Shown one piece after another: positions 49,932 through 59,767 of a stretch of 64,000 nt of DNA. Source of the DNA: Thermohalobaculum sediminis (lineage in GTDB: Bacteria > Pseudomonadota > Alphaproteobacteria > Rhodobacterales > Rhodobacteraceae). Under the pieces are notes generated by a model, which was not told the DNA's origin, ran no database searches, and worked only from the letters and a program-made list of their open reading frames with translations. The DNA is taken from assembly GCF_023487995.1 (NCBI RefSeq), contig NZ_JAMFKN010000003.1:1-64000 (forward strand), read 5' to 3'. Position 1 is the first letter of the stretch; the number at the start of each line of letters is the position of its first letter. The position numbers and the translations under genes are program-made.

Positions 49932-51303
49932 GCGCGCGCCCTCGATCGCGCTGCGGCTGGGCATCGCGGTGGCGCTGGTGCTGGCGGTGGGCGGCGTCGG
50001 AGTCGCGGCGGCAGCGCTCGCCTATGGCCGCGAGGCGGCGCGCGAGGCCTATGACCGGATGCTGGCGGGCGCGGCCTTCGACATCGCCCGCGCGGTGGGC
50101 GTGTCGGGCGGCGACGTCGTCGTGGATATCCCCGTCTCGGCCTTCGAACTGCTCGCGCTCGCGCCGCAGGACCGCGTGGTCTATCGCGTGATCGACCGCG
50201 AGGGCGCGACGCTGACGGGCTATGACGAGATCCCGCCGCCGCCGCGGGGCGCGGGCGAGGTCAGCTTCTACGCGGCCGAGTTCGGCGGCGAGCCGGTGCG
50301 TCTGGCGGCCGTCCGCCGCCGCTTCGCCGAGCGCGCCTACAGCGGCGAGGTCGCGGTGGTGGTCGGGCACACGCTGCGCGCGCGCTCGGCGCTGGCATGG
50401 GACATCGCGCGCAACGCCATGTCGCTGGCCGCGCTGGGGGGCCTCTGCCTGATCGTGCTGACGGTGGCGGCGGTGCGCTCGGCGCTGGGGCCGCTCAGGC
50501 GGGTCGAGGCGGCGCTGGCCGGGCGCCGGCCCGAGGACCTCTCGCCGCTCACCGTCGAGACCCCGCGCGAGCTGAGGGCGACCGTGGGAGCGATCAACGG
50601 CTTCATGGCGCGGCTCGCGCGCCGGATGGACGCGATGCAGGCCTACATCGCCGATGCCGCCCACCAGCTTCGCACCCCGGTCGCCGCGCTCAGCGCGCAG
50701 GCCGAACTGGCGGCCGAGGAGACCGACCCGGAGCGCCTGCGCAAGCTGGCCGAGCGCATCCGCGGCCGCGCGGCGGGGCTGGGGCGGCTCGCGGACCAGC
50801 TGCTCAACCAGGCGCTGGTGATGCACCGCGCCGACGCGGCACCGCGCGAGCGGCTGGACCTGCGGCTGGTGGCCATCCGGGTGGTCGAGGAGAGCGACCA
50901 CGATCTTGCCTCGACCGCCGAGGACCTGCAGCTCGACCTGCCCGAGGACGCGGTCATGGTCACGGGCGACGCGCTGAGCCTGACGGAGGCCACGAAGAAC
51001 CTGGTGAACAACGCCCTGCGCTATGGCGCGCCGCCCGTCACCATCGCGGTCCGCGCGCCTGGCAGGATCGAGGTGACCGACCGCGGCCCCGGCATTCCCG
51101 AGGCCGCCTGGCCCGAGGCCGGGCGCCGCTTCGCGCGCAGCGAGGCGAACCCGCGCGGCGGCGCGGGCATCGGGCTTGCCATCGTGCGCGCGGTGGCCGA
51201 GGCGCATGGCGGACGGATGCGCTTCTCCCGGCCCGAGGTCGGCGGGTTCCGCGCGACGCTCGACCTCGCCCCCGGCGGGGCGGCCGAGGGGGCGCCGTCA
51301 TGA
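49924..51303 (+). CDS. tctE: Sensor histidine kinase (TctE-like)
   Basis: Two membrane spans (about 11-33 and 165-185) bracket a periplasmic sensor domain. HAMP-like linker, then the H box AYIADAAHQLRTPVAAL with His247, the N box NNALRYG, and G boxes DRGPGIPE and GAGIGLAIV. 459 aa. It overlaps the response regulator by 8 bp and is overlapped by the next gene (ATGA), so sensor, regulator and the extra binding protein form one operon. Confidence 0.9.
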   Translation: MPERAPSIALRLGIAVALVLAVGGVGVAAAALAYGREAAREAYDRMLAGAAFDIARAVGVSGGDVVVDIPVSAFELLALAPQDRVVYRVIDREGATLTGYDEIPPPPRGAGEVSFYAAEFGGEPVRLAAVRRRFAERAYSGEVAVVVGHTLRARSALAWDIARNAMSLAALGGLCLIVLTVAAVRSALGPLRRVEAALAGRRPEDLSPLTVETPRELRATVGAINGFMARLARRMDAMQAYIADAAHQLRTPVAALSAQAELAAEETDPERLRKLAERIRGRAAGLGRLADQLLNQALVMHRADAAPRERLDLRLVAIRVVEESDHDLASTAEDLQLDLPEDAVMVTGDALSLTEATKNLVNNALRYGAPPVTIAVRAPGRIEVTDRGPGIPEAAWPEAGRRFARSEANPRGGAGIGLAIVRAVAEAHGGRMRFSRPEVGGFRATLDLAPGGAAEGAPS

Positions 51304-52361
51304 GGCGGGCCGCTGCCGCGCTCGTCGCGCTCGCGCTTGCAGCCCCCGCCGCCGCGCAGCAGGCGGCGGTGACCGTCGGCACGGGTAGTGGCGAGCTGGT
51401 GGTCGAGGGCTCGACCGACATCGCGGTGTTCCTGCCTGTGCTCGAGGCCTTCGCGGCCACGCGCCCCGACCTCGCGATCCACTATGTCGAACTTGGCACG
51501 AACGAGCTTTTCGCCCGCACGGCCGAGGCCTGTGCCGCGGGTGTGGCGCAGGCCGACCTGGTGATCAGCTCGGCCATGGACCTGCAGGTCAAGCTGGTCA
51601 ACGACGGCTGCGCGCAGCCGCACGAGACCGAGGCCGGCCGCCTGCTGCCCGACTGGGCGCACTGGCGCGACGAGCTGTTCGGGCTGACCTACGAGCCCGC
51701 GGTGATCGTCTACAACCGCGAGCTGGTGCCCCGCGACGAGGTGCCGGCCACGCGCTTCGACCTGATCGACCTGCTGCGCGCGCGGCCCGCGCGCTATCAC
51801 GGACGGGTCGCGACCTACGACATCGAGGCATCGGGCCTCGGCTATCTCTTCGCTTTCGCCGACGCGCAGCAGGCGACCACCTTCGGGCGGCTGTTGGAAG
51901 CCTTCGAGCGGGCCGACGCGGTGGCGACCTGCTGCTCGGCCGAGCTGATCGACGCGGTGGCCGAGGGGCGCTACCTGATCGCATACAACCTGCTCGGCTC
52001 GTATGCGCTGGCGCGCGCGGCGGGCGACCCGCGGATCGGGGTGGTGGCGCCTGCGGACTACACTCTGGTGCTATCGCGCGCGGCGCTGGTGCCGCGGCAG
52101 GCGCGCAACCCCGCAGCGGCGAAGGCGCTGATCGACTTCCTGCTCGCGCCCGAGGGGCGCTTCCGGCTGGCACAGGCGGCACTGATCGTGAGCTTTGGCG
52201 AGACCGACGACCCGGCGACGGCGACGCTGGCGGGCGCACCCTCTGCGCTGAGGCCGATCGCGCTCACGCCCGCGCTGCTGGTCGGGCTCGACCGGCAGAA
52301 GCGGGCGCTGTTCACGGCGCTATGGCGCTCGATCATGGCCTCGCGCGATGACCTGCCCTGA
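51300..52361 (+). CDS. Periplasmic binding protein coupled to the two-component system
   Basis: Extracellular solute-binding protein of the Fe/phosphoglycerate-like type 1 (PgtC-like) group. Signal peptide MRRAAAALVALALAAPAAAQ, then LVVEGSTDIAVFLPVLEAFAATRPDLAIHYVE, LVISSAMDLQVKLVNDG and FGLTYEPAVIVYNREL. No ABC permease or ATPase is adjacent. It probably presents a ligand to the kinase, as PgtC does with PgtB/PgtA, not to a transporter. 353 aa. Start overlaps the kinase stop. Confidence 0.82.
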   Translation: MRRAAAALVALALAAPAAAQQAAVTVGTGSGELVVEGSTDIAVFLPVLEAFAATRPDLAIHYVELGTNELFARTAEACAAGVAQADLVISSAMDLQVKLVNDGCAQPHETEAGRLLPDWAHWRDELFGLTYEPAVIVYNRELVPRDEVPATRFDLIDLLRARPARYHGRVATYDIEASGLGYLFAFADAQQATTFGRLLEAFERADAVATCCSAELIDAVAEGRYLIAYNLLGSYALARAAGDPRIGVVAPADYTLVLSRAALVPRQARNPAAAKALIDFLLAPEGRFRLAQAALIVSFGETDDPATATLAGAPSALRPIALTPALLVGLDRQKRALFTALWRSIMASRDDLP

Positions 52362-52426
52362 GGGGGATGGACGCCGACGCATGGTCGGCTAGGCTTGGCG
52401 CCCGTGAAGCACGGGGGAGGGACGGG

Positions 52427-53389
52427 ATGAAGACGGCACTGCTTGGGCGCACGGGGATGCGGGTCTCGCGACTCTGCATGGGCACGATGTCCTTCGGGCG
52501 CGAGGCGGACGAGGCGGAATCGGCCCGCATCTATGCCGCCTGCCGCGAGGCAGGGATCGACTTCTTCGACTGCGCCAACATCTACGCCGACGGCCGGTCC
52601 GAGGAGATCCTGGGCCGGCTGATCGCAACCGAGCGCGACCGGATCGTGCTGACCTCGAAGGTCGGGATGGAGCGGGCCGGGCTGGCAGCCGGCGGCCTCG
52701 GGCGGCGGCATATCCGCGAGTCGGTCGAGACGAGCCTCAGGCGCCTCGGGACCGACCGGCTCGACGTGCTGTTCGTCCACCGCTTCGACCCCGAGACGCC
52801 GGTCGATGAGACGCTGCGCACGCTCGACGACCTCGTGAGCGCGGGCAAGGTGCATCACCTGGGCGCCTCGAACTGGGCAGCCTGGCAGATCGCGCGGGCG
52901 CTGGGCCAGTCGGAACGGCGGGGCTGGGCGCGGATCGACGTGCTCCAGCCGATGTACAGCCTCGTCAAGCGGCAGGCCGAGGTCGAGATCCTGCCCCTGG
53001 CCGAAGCCGAGGGACTGGGCGTGATCCCCTACAGCCCCGTGGGCGGGGGGCTGCTCAGCGGCAAGTATCGCGACCCTGCCGCCGCGGGACGGATCCGCGC
53101 GAACGAGTCTTACGTCCGCCGTTATGGCGAGGAGTGGATGTTCGACACCGCCGCTCGCTTTGCCGATTTCGCCGAAGGCCATGGCTGGCACCCGGTGAGC
53201 CTCGCGCTCGCCTGGGTGGCGGGGCACCCGGCGGTGACCGCCCCGATCATCGGCGCGCGCGACGTGGCGCAGTTGCGCCCCGCGCTCGCGGCGCTTGACA
53301 TCCCGATGAGCGCCGAGTTGCGCGAGGAGATCGGCCGCCTCTCGCGCCGCCCGCCGCCCGCCACCGACCGGCTGGAGGAACAGGCCTGA
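52427..53389 (+). CDS. Aldo/keto reductase
   Basis: NADPH-dependent carbonyl reductase of the AKR superfamily (YajO/YghZ-like). Conserved start LGRTGMRVSRLCMGTMSFG, catalytic Asp in FFDCANIYADGRSEE (with Tyr), Lys in VLTSKVGM, His in LFVHRFDP and C-terminal PIIGARDVAQL. 320 aa. The ATG at 52427 follows GGGGGAGGGACGGG. It faces the M20 peptidase gene tail to tail, 4 bp apart. Confidence 0.9.
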   Translation: MKTALLGRTGMRVSRLCMGTMSFGREADEAESARIYAACREAGIDFFDCANIYADGRSEEILGRLIATERDRIVLTSKVGMERAGLAAGGLGRRHIRESVETSLRRLGTDRLDVLFVHRFDPETPVDETLRTLDDLVSAGKVHHLGASNWAAWQIARALGQSERRGWARIDVLQPMYSLVKRQAEVEILPLAEAEGLGVIPYSPVGGGLLSGKYRDPAAAGRIRANESYVRRYGEEWMFDTAARFADFAEGHGWHPVSLALAWVAGHPAVTAPIIGARDVAQLRPALAALDIPMSAELREEIGRLSRRPPPATDRLEEQA

Positions 53390-53393
53390 GGGT

Positions 53394-54788
53394 TCAGGGC
53401 CCGCCGCTCTCGCCGATGTCCCAGAACAGCCCCGCCATGAGGCCCAGCGCATCGCGGCAGAGGGCCTTGAGCGCATGCTCGTCCGGCGCGTGCTGCGAGC
53501 AGCCGCGGTAGGAGTGCGGCACCCACACCGTCGGCAGGCCGAGAATTTCCGAGAAGCAGTCGTTCGGCAGCGACCCCGCGAGGTTCGGCAGCACATGCGG
53601 CGCGCGCCCGGCGGTGTGCCCCAGCGACGCCGCGACGAACCGCGCCCATGGGTGCGAGGGGTCGAGCCGCGTGGCCTTGAAGGCACCGCCTTCCAGCGGG
53701 CGGATCTCGACCTGCGCGAAGCCCTCGCGGTCCAGATGCCGGCGCAGCGCGGGCAGGATGTCGTCTGGGTCGGTCCCGACGACGAAACGAAGCTGGCAGG
53801 TCGCGCGCGCCGAGGCCGAGATCGCGTTCACCGGCGCCTCGGGCACGCCGCTCGACATGGCGAGGATGGCGAAGGAGTTCCAGCCGAACACGCGCTCGGC
53901 CGGCGTCAGGCTCTCCTCGCCCCAGTCGGGGTCGATGGCGGGGCCATCCCCTTCGGCCACTGGCAGACCCGTCAGCGCCGCGCGGATCTCGGGCGTGAGG
54001 CTGGTCGGGCGCCATTCGGGGATGCGGATCTGCCCGCGTCGGTCGGTGATCGAGGCGAGCGCGTGGGCGAGGATCATCGCGGGGTCGGAGAGCAGCCCGC
54101 CCCAGTTGCCGGAATGATGCGCCCCATCGCGCAGATCGACCGCAAGGTCGAAGGTGACGCCCCCGCGCGAGCCCATGAATATGGTGGGCGTGTCGGGGGC
54201 GAGGCGCGGCCCGTCCGAGGCGATCAGCACGTCCGCCTTCAGCCGCTCGCGCTCGGCCGCGCAGAAGGCATGGAGGCCGGGCGAGCCCGTCTCCTCCGCC
54301 ATCTCGATCAGGATGCGAACGTTGAAACCCAGCCGCCCGCGCTCGGCCAGCACGGCGCCGAGCGCGGTGAGGTTGATCAGGTGCTGGCCCTTGTTGTCGG
54401 CGGTGCCGCGGCCATAGAGGCGCTCGCCTTCCTCGACCAGGCGGAAGGGGTGTAGGCCCGCGCGCCAGCAATCCGTCTGCGCGCGGATCACATCGCCATG
54501 GCCATAGGTTAGGATGGTGGGAAGGCCGGGGTCCTCGATTCGCTCGGCCACCATCAGCGGGCCGCCCTGCGGGTCGGGGTTCTCGAAGATCCGGGCGCTG
54601 AAGCCCAGCGCGGCAAGGCGCGGGGCCATGGCGTCCGCAAGGTAGCGGCGCAGTTCGGGGGCTTGCGCGGGGTTCTGGCTCTCGGTCTGGAAGGTCACGA
54701 GGTCCCGGAGATCGGCGGTGAAGCGGCCGCTGTCGAAGGCGGCTTCGGCGCGGGCGACGGCGCCCTCGCGGCTCGGCTGCGCGGTCAT
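53394..54788 (-). CDS. M20 family metallopeptidase
   Basis: Zinc-dependent exopeptidase/amidohydrolase (ArgE/DapE/CPG2 group). Metal ligands lie in [18 protein letters not shown] and [14 protein letters not shown], and a late His in [12 protein letters not shown]. The dimerisation domain is in the middle ([19 protein letters not shown]). 464 aa. Start overlaps the gamma-glutamyltransferase stop by 4 bp, so the two probably act on related peptides: glutamyl transfer or cleavage followed by hydrolysis. Confidence 0.88.
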   Translation of the reverse strand: MTAQPSREGAVARAEAAFDSGRFTADLRDLVTFQTESQNPAQAPELRRYLADAMAPRLAALGFSARIFENPDPQGGPLMVAERIEDPGLPTILTYGHGDVIRAQTDCWRAGLHPFRLVEEGERLYGRGTADNKGQHLINLTALGAVLAERGRLGFNVRILIEMAEETGSPGLHAFCAAERERLKADVLIASDGPRLAPDTPTIFMGSRGGVTFDLAVDLRDGAHHSGNWGGLLSDPAMILAHALASITDRRGQIRIPEWRPTSLTPEIRAALTGLPVAEGDGPAIDPDWGEESLTPAERVFGWNSFAILAMSSGVPEAPVNAISASARATCQLRFVVGTDPDDILPALRRHLDREGFAQVEIRPLEGGAFKATRLDPSHPWARFVAASLGHTAGRAPHVLPNLAGSLPNDCFSEILGLPTVWVPHSYRGCSQHAPDEHALKALCRDALGLMAGLFWDIGESGGP

Positions 54789-56365
54789 GTGCGATCCCCC
54801 TCGGGCTCGGTCACGGCATCGCCCCAGGGGGACATGATCTCGGTCGCACCGGTGTTGAGGCCGTCCCGTCGCATCACGCCCGCCGGGCAGGCAAAGGCGT
54901 ATGGATAGACTGTGCGGCGCGCGCGCATCACGGGGTGGCGGGCCTCGATGGCCGCGATGGTCTCGGCCGGCAGCGTGTCGTCCACCGCCACCACCTCGCC
55001 GCCAGAGACGTCGATCCGCGGATGGTGGAACGCCTGCTCGAGGTCCATCCCCCAGTCCGCGATAAAGGCCGACAACTGCGTGACCGCCGAGACGATCTTG
55101 CGCCCGCCCGAGGCGCCGAGCGCAAAGCGCGCGCCCCCCGCCTCGCCGATCACCGGGCAGACATTCATCAGGCACGCCTTGCCGGGCCCCAGCGAGTTCG
55201 GCCCGCCCTGCACCGGGTCGAACCACATGATGCCGTTGTTGAGGAGCAACCCGGTCGAAGGCGAGACGCAGCGCGCGCCGAAGATCGAGAGCAGCGTCTG
55301 CGTCAGCGCCACCATGTTGCCCTCGCGGTCCACCACCGAGAAATGCGTGGTGCAGGCGGGGGCGCCCGCGGCCTCGTCCTCGGCGCCCATCGTCGTGAGG
55401 CGCCGGGCGTAGGCCGCTTTCAGCGCGTCCCCGATGGCCGCGAAGCCCACGCCGTCGGGCCGCGCTGCGGGCGTTTCGGCCAGCGCCGCCAGCGCGTCCC
55501 GCAACGTCGGCCCGGCGGTCAGGCCGGGCGTCGCGAAGAACTGCGCACCCCGGTGCTCGAAGGCCAGCGGCTCCTCGATCCGGGCGCGGTAGGCGTTGAG
55601 ATCGGCAAAGCGCAAGGCGCCGCCCTTGGCCTCGACATCGGCGGCCAGCGCGCGGCCGACATCGCCGTCGAAGAACTCGCGCGGCCCCTTCTCGGCCAGC
55701 CGGTCCAGCGTGTCGGCCATGCGGTCCATGGCGACGCGCTTTTGCGCGAGGCTGGTCCAGCCGGCGATCGGCGGCCACTGCCCGTCCTCGAGGAACATGG
55801 CCGCCGCGTCGCTGTCGCGCGCCAGCGCCCGGGTGGCCGAGGCGATGATGAGCGCCGCGTACCAGTCCACCAGGAGCCCCTCGCGCGCGAGCCCGATGGC
55901 CGGCTGCACGAGGTCGCGCCACGGCATCCGCCCGAAGCGGCCATGCGCGAGCCCCACACCGTCCACCAGCCCCGGCACGGCGACGGCGGTGGCGCCCAGC
56001 ACGTTGCGCTCGCCCACCACCGCCTCCCAGGGGAACAGGTCGCCCGCGGGTCCCGTGCCCGCGAGCGGGTAGTCGGCGGGGTCGAGCCCGGCGGGCGAGC
56101 GCATGCCGTAGTTGACGGCATGGGCCCGCCCCTCGGCCGCGCGCCAGACCATCATCGCGCCGCCGCCCGCGGGGCCGCTCATCCAGGGCTCGACCACGCC
56201 GATGGCGAACGAGACGGCGACCGCGGCATCGACCGCATCACCGCCTGCCGCCAGCACCTCGGCGCCGATCTCGGCCGCGCGGCGGTGCTGGGCCGCGACG
56301 ACGCCGCGGGGGGTTTCGATCACGGCCTTGCGGACCTGCTGGGTGCGGGAAAAATTCGAGCTCAT
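54785..56365 (-). CDS. ggt: Gamma-glutamyltransferase family protein
   Basis: Ntn hydrolase that self-cleaves into large and small subunits and hydrolyses or transfers gamma-glutamyl groups. The autocleavage site is in [16 protein letters not shown], with the Thr339/Thr340 pair. Large-subunit blocks [31 protein letters not shown] and small-subunit blocks [13 protein letters not shown] and [11 protein letters not shown] are present. No signal peptide is visible, so it is probably cytoplasmic, unlike classical periplasmic Ggt. 526 aa. Amidohydrolases such as acylases share this fold. Confidence 0.86.
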   Translation of the reverse strand: MSSNFSRTQQVRKAVIETPRGVVAAQHRRAAEIGAEVLAAGGDAVDAAVAVSFAIGVVEPWMSGPAGGGAMMVWRAAEGRAHAVNYGMRSPAGLDPADYPLAGTGPAGDLFPWEAVVGERNVLGATAVAVPGLVDGVGLAHGRFGRMPWRDLVQPAIGLAREGLLVDWYAALIIASATRALARDSDAAAMFLEDGQWPPIAGWTSLAQKRVAMDRMADTLDRLAEKGPREFFDGDVGRALAADVEAKGGALRFADLNAYRARIEEPLAFEHRGAQFFATPGLTAGPTLRDALAALAETPAARPDGVGFAAIGDALKAAYARRLTTMGAEDEAAGAPACTTHFSVVDREGNMVALTQTLLSIFGARCVSPSTGLLLNNGIMWFDPVQGGPNSLGPGKACLMNVCPVIGEAGGARFALGASGGRKIVSAVTQLSAFIADWGMDLEQAFHHPRIDVSGGEVVAVDDTLPAETIAAIEARHPVMRARRTVYPYAFACPAGVMRRDGLNTGATEIMSPWGDAVTEPEGDRT

Positions 56366-56494
56366 GCGGCGGCTCCGGCGGGAAGGATCGGCGAGACGGG
56401 CGGGCGCCCCCGACAGGTATGGGCCGGCGCGCGACGGGGCGCAACCGCGATGCCGGGTCTTGGCCGACCCCCGCGCCCGCGCAACCGGGCGGCC

Positions 56495-56508
56495 TTGACC
56501 GCGATCAA
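56495..56508 (+). promoter_or_regulatory. FNR/FnrL-like box upstream of the 2-oxoacid dehydrogenase operon
   Basis: TTGAC-CGCG-ATCAA, nine of ten positions of the FNR consensus TTGAT-N4-ATCAA, within the larger dyad CCTTGA-N6-TCAAGG (56493-56510). It ends 51 bp before the E1 alpha start, a position compatible with activation or repression by FnrL. Confidence 0.5.
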
Positions 56509-56559
56509 GGACAGCCACGCGGGGCGCGCGCGAGACTTTCCCGCCATGGGAGGGTTGGC

Positions 56560-57660
56560 ATGGCAAAGACGCCGCCTGGCACCGAGCGGACGGTCGCGCG
56601 CTTCGAAATCCGCGCCCGCGGCTACCTGACGGCGGAAGGCGAGCCGCGCGGCGCCCTGCCGTCCTTCGCCGAGGACCGCGACCAACTCGTGCGCCTCCAC
56701 GCCGCGATGACGCGGACGCGGGCCTTCGACCAGAAGGCGGTCGCGCTGCAACGCACCGGGCGGCTTGGGACATTCGCCTCGTCGCTGGGGCAGGAGGCGG
56801 TCAGCGTGGGCCTCGCGGCAGCGATGCGGCCCGAGGACGTGCTGGTCCCCTCGTTCCGCGAGCAGGGCGCACAGCTGTGGCGCGGCGTGCGGATGGAGGA
56901 GTTGCTGCTCTACTGGGGCGGGGACGAGCGCGGCTCGGACTTCGCCGACCCCGCCGTGCGGCAGGATTTCCCGGTCTGCGTCCCCGTCGGCACCCAGTAT
57001 CCGCATGCCGTGGGGGTCGCTCTCGCCTTCACGCTGAGGGGCGAGGCGCGGGTCGCGGTGGTCGCGGGGGGCGACGGTTCGACCTCTCGCGGCGATTTCC
57101 ATGAGGCGCTGAACATGGCCGGGGTCTGGCGCCTGCCGGTGGTGTTCGTGATCAACAACAACCAATGGGCGATCTCGGTGCCGCTGGACCGCCAGACCGC
57201 CGCGCAGACGCTGGCGCAGAAGGCGATTGGCGCGGGTCTGCCGGGCGAGCAGGTCGATGGCTGCGACGTGATCGCGGTGCGCGACGCGGTTGGCCGGGCG
57301 GTCGAGCGCGCCCGCGCAGGCGAGGGCCCGAGCCTGATCGAGTGCGTCACCTACCGGCTGTCGGACCACACCACCGCCGATGACGCGACCCGCTACCGAG
57401 AGGACCGCGAGGTCAGCCGCCACTGGGCGGGCGAGCCGTTGAAGCGCCTGCGCGCGCATCTGGGCCGCGCGCATGGCTGGACCAAGGAGGAGGAGGAAGA
57501 GCTGCGCGCCCGCATCCACGCGGAGGTCGAGGCAGCGGCCGAGAGGTATTTGGCGATCCCGCCGCAGCTTGCCGCCTCGATCGTCGCACACATCCATGCG
57601 CATCTGCCCCCCGACCTCGAGGCCGTGCGCGCGCGCCTCGCGGAGGGCGGCGATGGCTGA
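56560..57660 (+). CDS. bkdA1: Branched-chain 2-oxoacid dehydrogenase E1 alpha subunit
   Basis: ThDP-dependent decarboxylase subunit. The ThDP motif is GGDGSTSRGDFHEALNMAGVWRLPVVFVINNNQWAIS; QEAVSVGLAAAM and SFREQGAQLWRGV match BCKDH E1 alpha over pyruvate dehydrogenase. The phosphorylation-loop region (YRLSDHTTADDATRYR) is as in the family. 366 aa. The ATG at 56560 follows GGGAGGGTTGGC. The first gene of an operon with E1 beta, E2 and an amino acid dehydrogenase. Confidence 0.9.
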   Translation: MAKTPPGTERTVARFEIRARGYLTAEGEPRGALPSFAEDRDQLVRLHAAMTRTRAFDQKAVALQRTGRLGTFASSLGQEAVSVGLAAAMRPEDVLVPSFREQGAQLWRGVRMEELLLYWGGDERGSDFADPAVRQDFPVCVPVGTQYPHAVGVALAFTLRGEARVAVVAGGDGSTSRGDFHEALNMAGVWRLPVVFVINNNQWAISVPLDRQTAAQTLAQKAIGAGLPGEQVDGCDVIAVRDAVGRAVERARAGEGPSLIECVTYRLSDHTTADDATRYREDREVSRHWAGEPLKRLRAHLGRAHGWTKEEEEELRARIHAEVEAAAERYLAIPPQLAASIVAHIHAHLPPDLEAVRARLAEGGDG

Positions 57661-58633
57661 GCTGACGCTGATCGAGGCGGTGCGCGCAGCGCTGGCACGC
57701 GCGCTCGAGGACGACCCCTCGGTCGTTGTCCTCGGCGAGGATGTGGGCCTCGACGGGGGCGTATTCCGCGCGACCGACGGGCTCTGGCAGCGCTTCGGCG
57801 AAAGGCGGGTGCGCGACACGCCCCTGTCCGAGGCCGCCATCGCGGGCGTGGCGGTCGGGCTTGCCGCGCAGGGCTTCCGGCCGGTTGCCGAGATCCAATT
57901 CCAGGGCTTCATCCACCCCGCGCTCGACCAGATCGCCAACCATGCGGCGCGGCTGAGAAACCGCACGCGCGGGCGCCTCACCTGCCCGATGGTGTTGCGC
58001 GCGCCCTATGGCGCGGGGGTCCACGCGCCCGAGCACCACTCGGAGAGCATCGAGGCGGTGTTCGCGCACATCCCCGGCCTGCGGGTCGTCATCCCGTCCT
58101 CGCCCGCGCGGGCCTACGGGCTCCTGCTCGCGGCGATCCGCGATCCCGACCCGGTGGTGTTCTTCGAACCCAAGCGCCTCTACCGCGCGGGAAAGGAGAC
58201 GGTGACGGACGACGGCACGGCGCTGCCGCTCGACACCGCCTTCGTGGCGCGCGAGGGGCGGGACCTCACGCTGGTCGGCTGGGGGGCCGCGCTGAAGGAA
58301 TGCCGCGAGGCCGCCGAGACGCTGGCGGGCGAGGGCGTCGAGGCCGAGATCGTCGATGTGGCGACGCTGAAGCCTTACGACGCGGAAACGGTGCTCGGCT
58401 CGGTGCGCCGCACCGGGCGCTGCGTGATCGCCCACGAGGCGCCGCGCACCGGAGGATTCGGTGCAGAGATCGCGGCGCGTGTGGCCGAGGACGCGCTCGA
58501 CGTGCTGCGCGCGCCCATCCGGCGGGTGACGGCGCCCGACACGATCCCGCCGCTGCCGAGGCTCGAGCATCTCTACCTGCCTTCGGCGGGCCAGATCGCG
58601 CAGGCGGCGCGGGAGGTGGTGGCATGGCGGTGA
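57653..58633 (+). CDS. bkdA2: Branched-chain 2-oxoacid dehydrogenase E1 beta subunit
   Basis: Partner of E1 alpha. VVVLGEDVGLDGGVFRATDGL, DTPLSEAAIAGVAVGLAAQGFRPVAEIQFQGFIHPALDQI and HHSESIEAVFAHIPGLRVVIPSSP are transketolase beta-type blocks. 326 aa. It overlaps E1 alpha by 8 bp and the E2 gene by 10 bp. Confidence 0.92.
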   Translation: MAELTLIEAVRAALARALEDDPSVVVLGEDVGLDGGVFRATDGLWQRFGERRVRDTPLSEAAIAGVAVGLAAQGFRPVAEIQFQGFIHPALDQIANHAARLRNRTRGRLTCPMVLRAPYGAGVHAPEHHSESIEAVFAHIPGLRVVIPSSPARAYGLLLAAIRDPDPVVFFEPKRLYRAGKETVTDDGTALPLDTAFVAREGRDLTLVGWGAALKECREAAETLAGEGVEAEIVDVATLKPYDAETVLGSVRRTGRCVIAHEAPRTGGFGAEIAARVAEDALDVLRAPIRRVTAPDTIPPLPRLEHLYLPSAGQIAQAAREVVAWR

Positions 58634-59751
58634 GGCGCTTCGACCTGCCCGACCTCGGCGAGGGGCTGGAGGAAGCCGAGATCGTCGAGTGGCATGTCGC
58701 CCCGGGCGAGCGGGTGGTGGCCAACCAGCCGCTCGTCTCGGTCGAGACCGACAAGGCGGTCGTCGAGATCCCCGCGCCCTGGTCCGGCGTCGTCAAGGCG
58801 CTGCTGGCCGGACCGGGCGAGATCTTGCGGGTGGGCGCGCCGCTGGTCAGCTTCGAGGCCGCCGGTCGGCCCGATCCGGGCGCGGTCGTCGGACGGATCG
58901 ACCCCGAAGCACCCACCCCGCCGTCCACGGCAGCGCCCGAAGGCGCGCCGAAGGCCCCTCAGGCAACGGCGGCCACGGCACCGGGTGGCCCGGTGCGGGC
59001 GATCCCCGCGGCGCGGGCGCTGGCCGCGCGGCATGGCATTTCGCTCGATGCCATCGCCGGCACCGGGCCGGGCGGCGCGATCACACTGAGCGATGTCGAG
59101 GCGCTGCTCGCCGCGGCGCCGGAAACTGAAGGCTGGGAAGAACTGCGGGGCGCGCGCCGCGCGATGGCGCGCAGGATGGCGGCGGCGGCCGAGGTGGTGC
59201 GCGCCACGCTCCACGATGTGGCCGAGGTGACGGCCTGGATGACGCCGGGATCCGACATCCTCGCGCGCCTCGTGCGCGCGACGGTCCGTGGGGTCGCGGC
59301 CGCACCCGTTCTGAACGCGTGGTTCGACGCGGGCGGGCCGTCGATCCGTCAGAACGTGCAGATCGACATCGGACTCGCCGTGGACACGCCCGAAGGGCTT
59401 TACGTGCCGGTTCTGCGCGATGCCGCGGCGCTTGGCGGCGCGGAGATGCGTGCCGAGGCCGAGCGGATGATCGCGAACGCGCGCGCCCATGCGTTGGGGC
59501 TCGCCGACCTTGCCGAGCCCACGATCACGCTTTCCAACTTCGGGCCGATCGGCGGGCGCCATGCCGAGCTGGTGATCAGCCCGCCGCAGGTCGCGATCCT
59601 GGGCGCGGGACGGGTCTATCCGGTCTATCGCGAGACCGGCGTCTGTCTGCTGCTGCCGATGTCGCTCAGCTTCGACCACCGCGCCGCGACCGGGGGCGAT
59701 GCCGCGCGCTTCATGGCCGCCGTCGTCGCCGACCTGGAACGTCCCGACTGA
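58624..59751 (+). CDS. bkdB: 2-oxoacid dehydrogenase E2 (dihydrolipoamide acyltransferase)
   Basis: Lipoyl domain with the lipoylated Lys in VETDKAVVEIP, then an Ala/Pro linker, a peripheral subunit-binding domain (RAIPAARALAARHGISLDAIAGTGPGGAI) and a catalytic domain ending with SLSFDHRAATGGDAARF, which holds the His-Asp catalytic site. At 375 aa it is shorter than usual, mostly through a short linker and a lean catalytic domain. No E3 gene follows; E3 must be shared. Confidence 0.9.
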   Translation: MAVRRFDLPDLGEGLEEAEIVEWHVAPGERVVANQPLVSVETDKAVVEIPAPWSGVVKALLAGPGEILRVGAPLVSFEAAGRPDPGAVVGRIDPEAPTPPSTAAPEGAPKAPQATAATAPGGPVRAIPAARALAARHGISLDAIAGTGPGGAITLSDVEALLAAAPETEGWEELRGARRAMARRMAAAAEVVRATLHDVAEVTAWMTPGSDILARLVRATVRGVAAAPVLNAWFDAGGPSIRQNVQIDIGLAVDTPEGLYVPVLRDAAALGGAEMRAEAERMIANARAHALGLADLAEPTITLSNFGPIGGRHAELVISPPQVAILGAGRVYPVYRETGVCLLLPMSLSFDHRAATGGDAARFMAAVVADLERPD

Positions 59752-59767
59752 CAGCCGGAGGAAAGAG

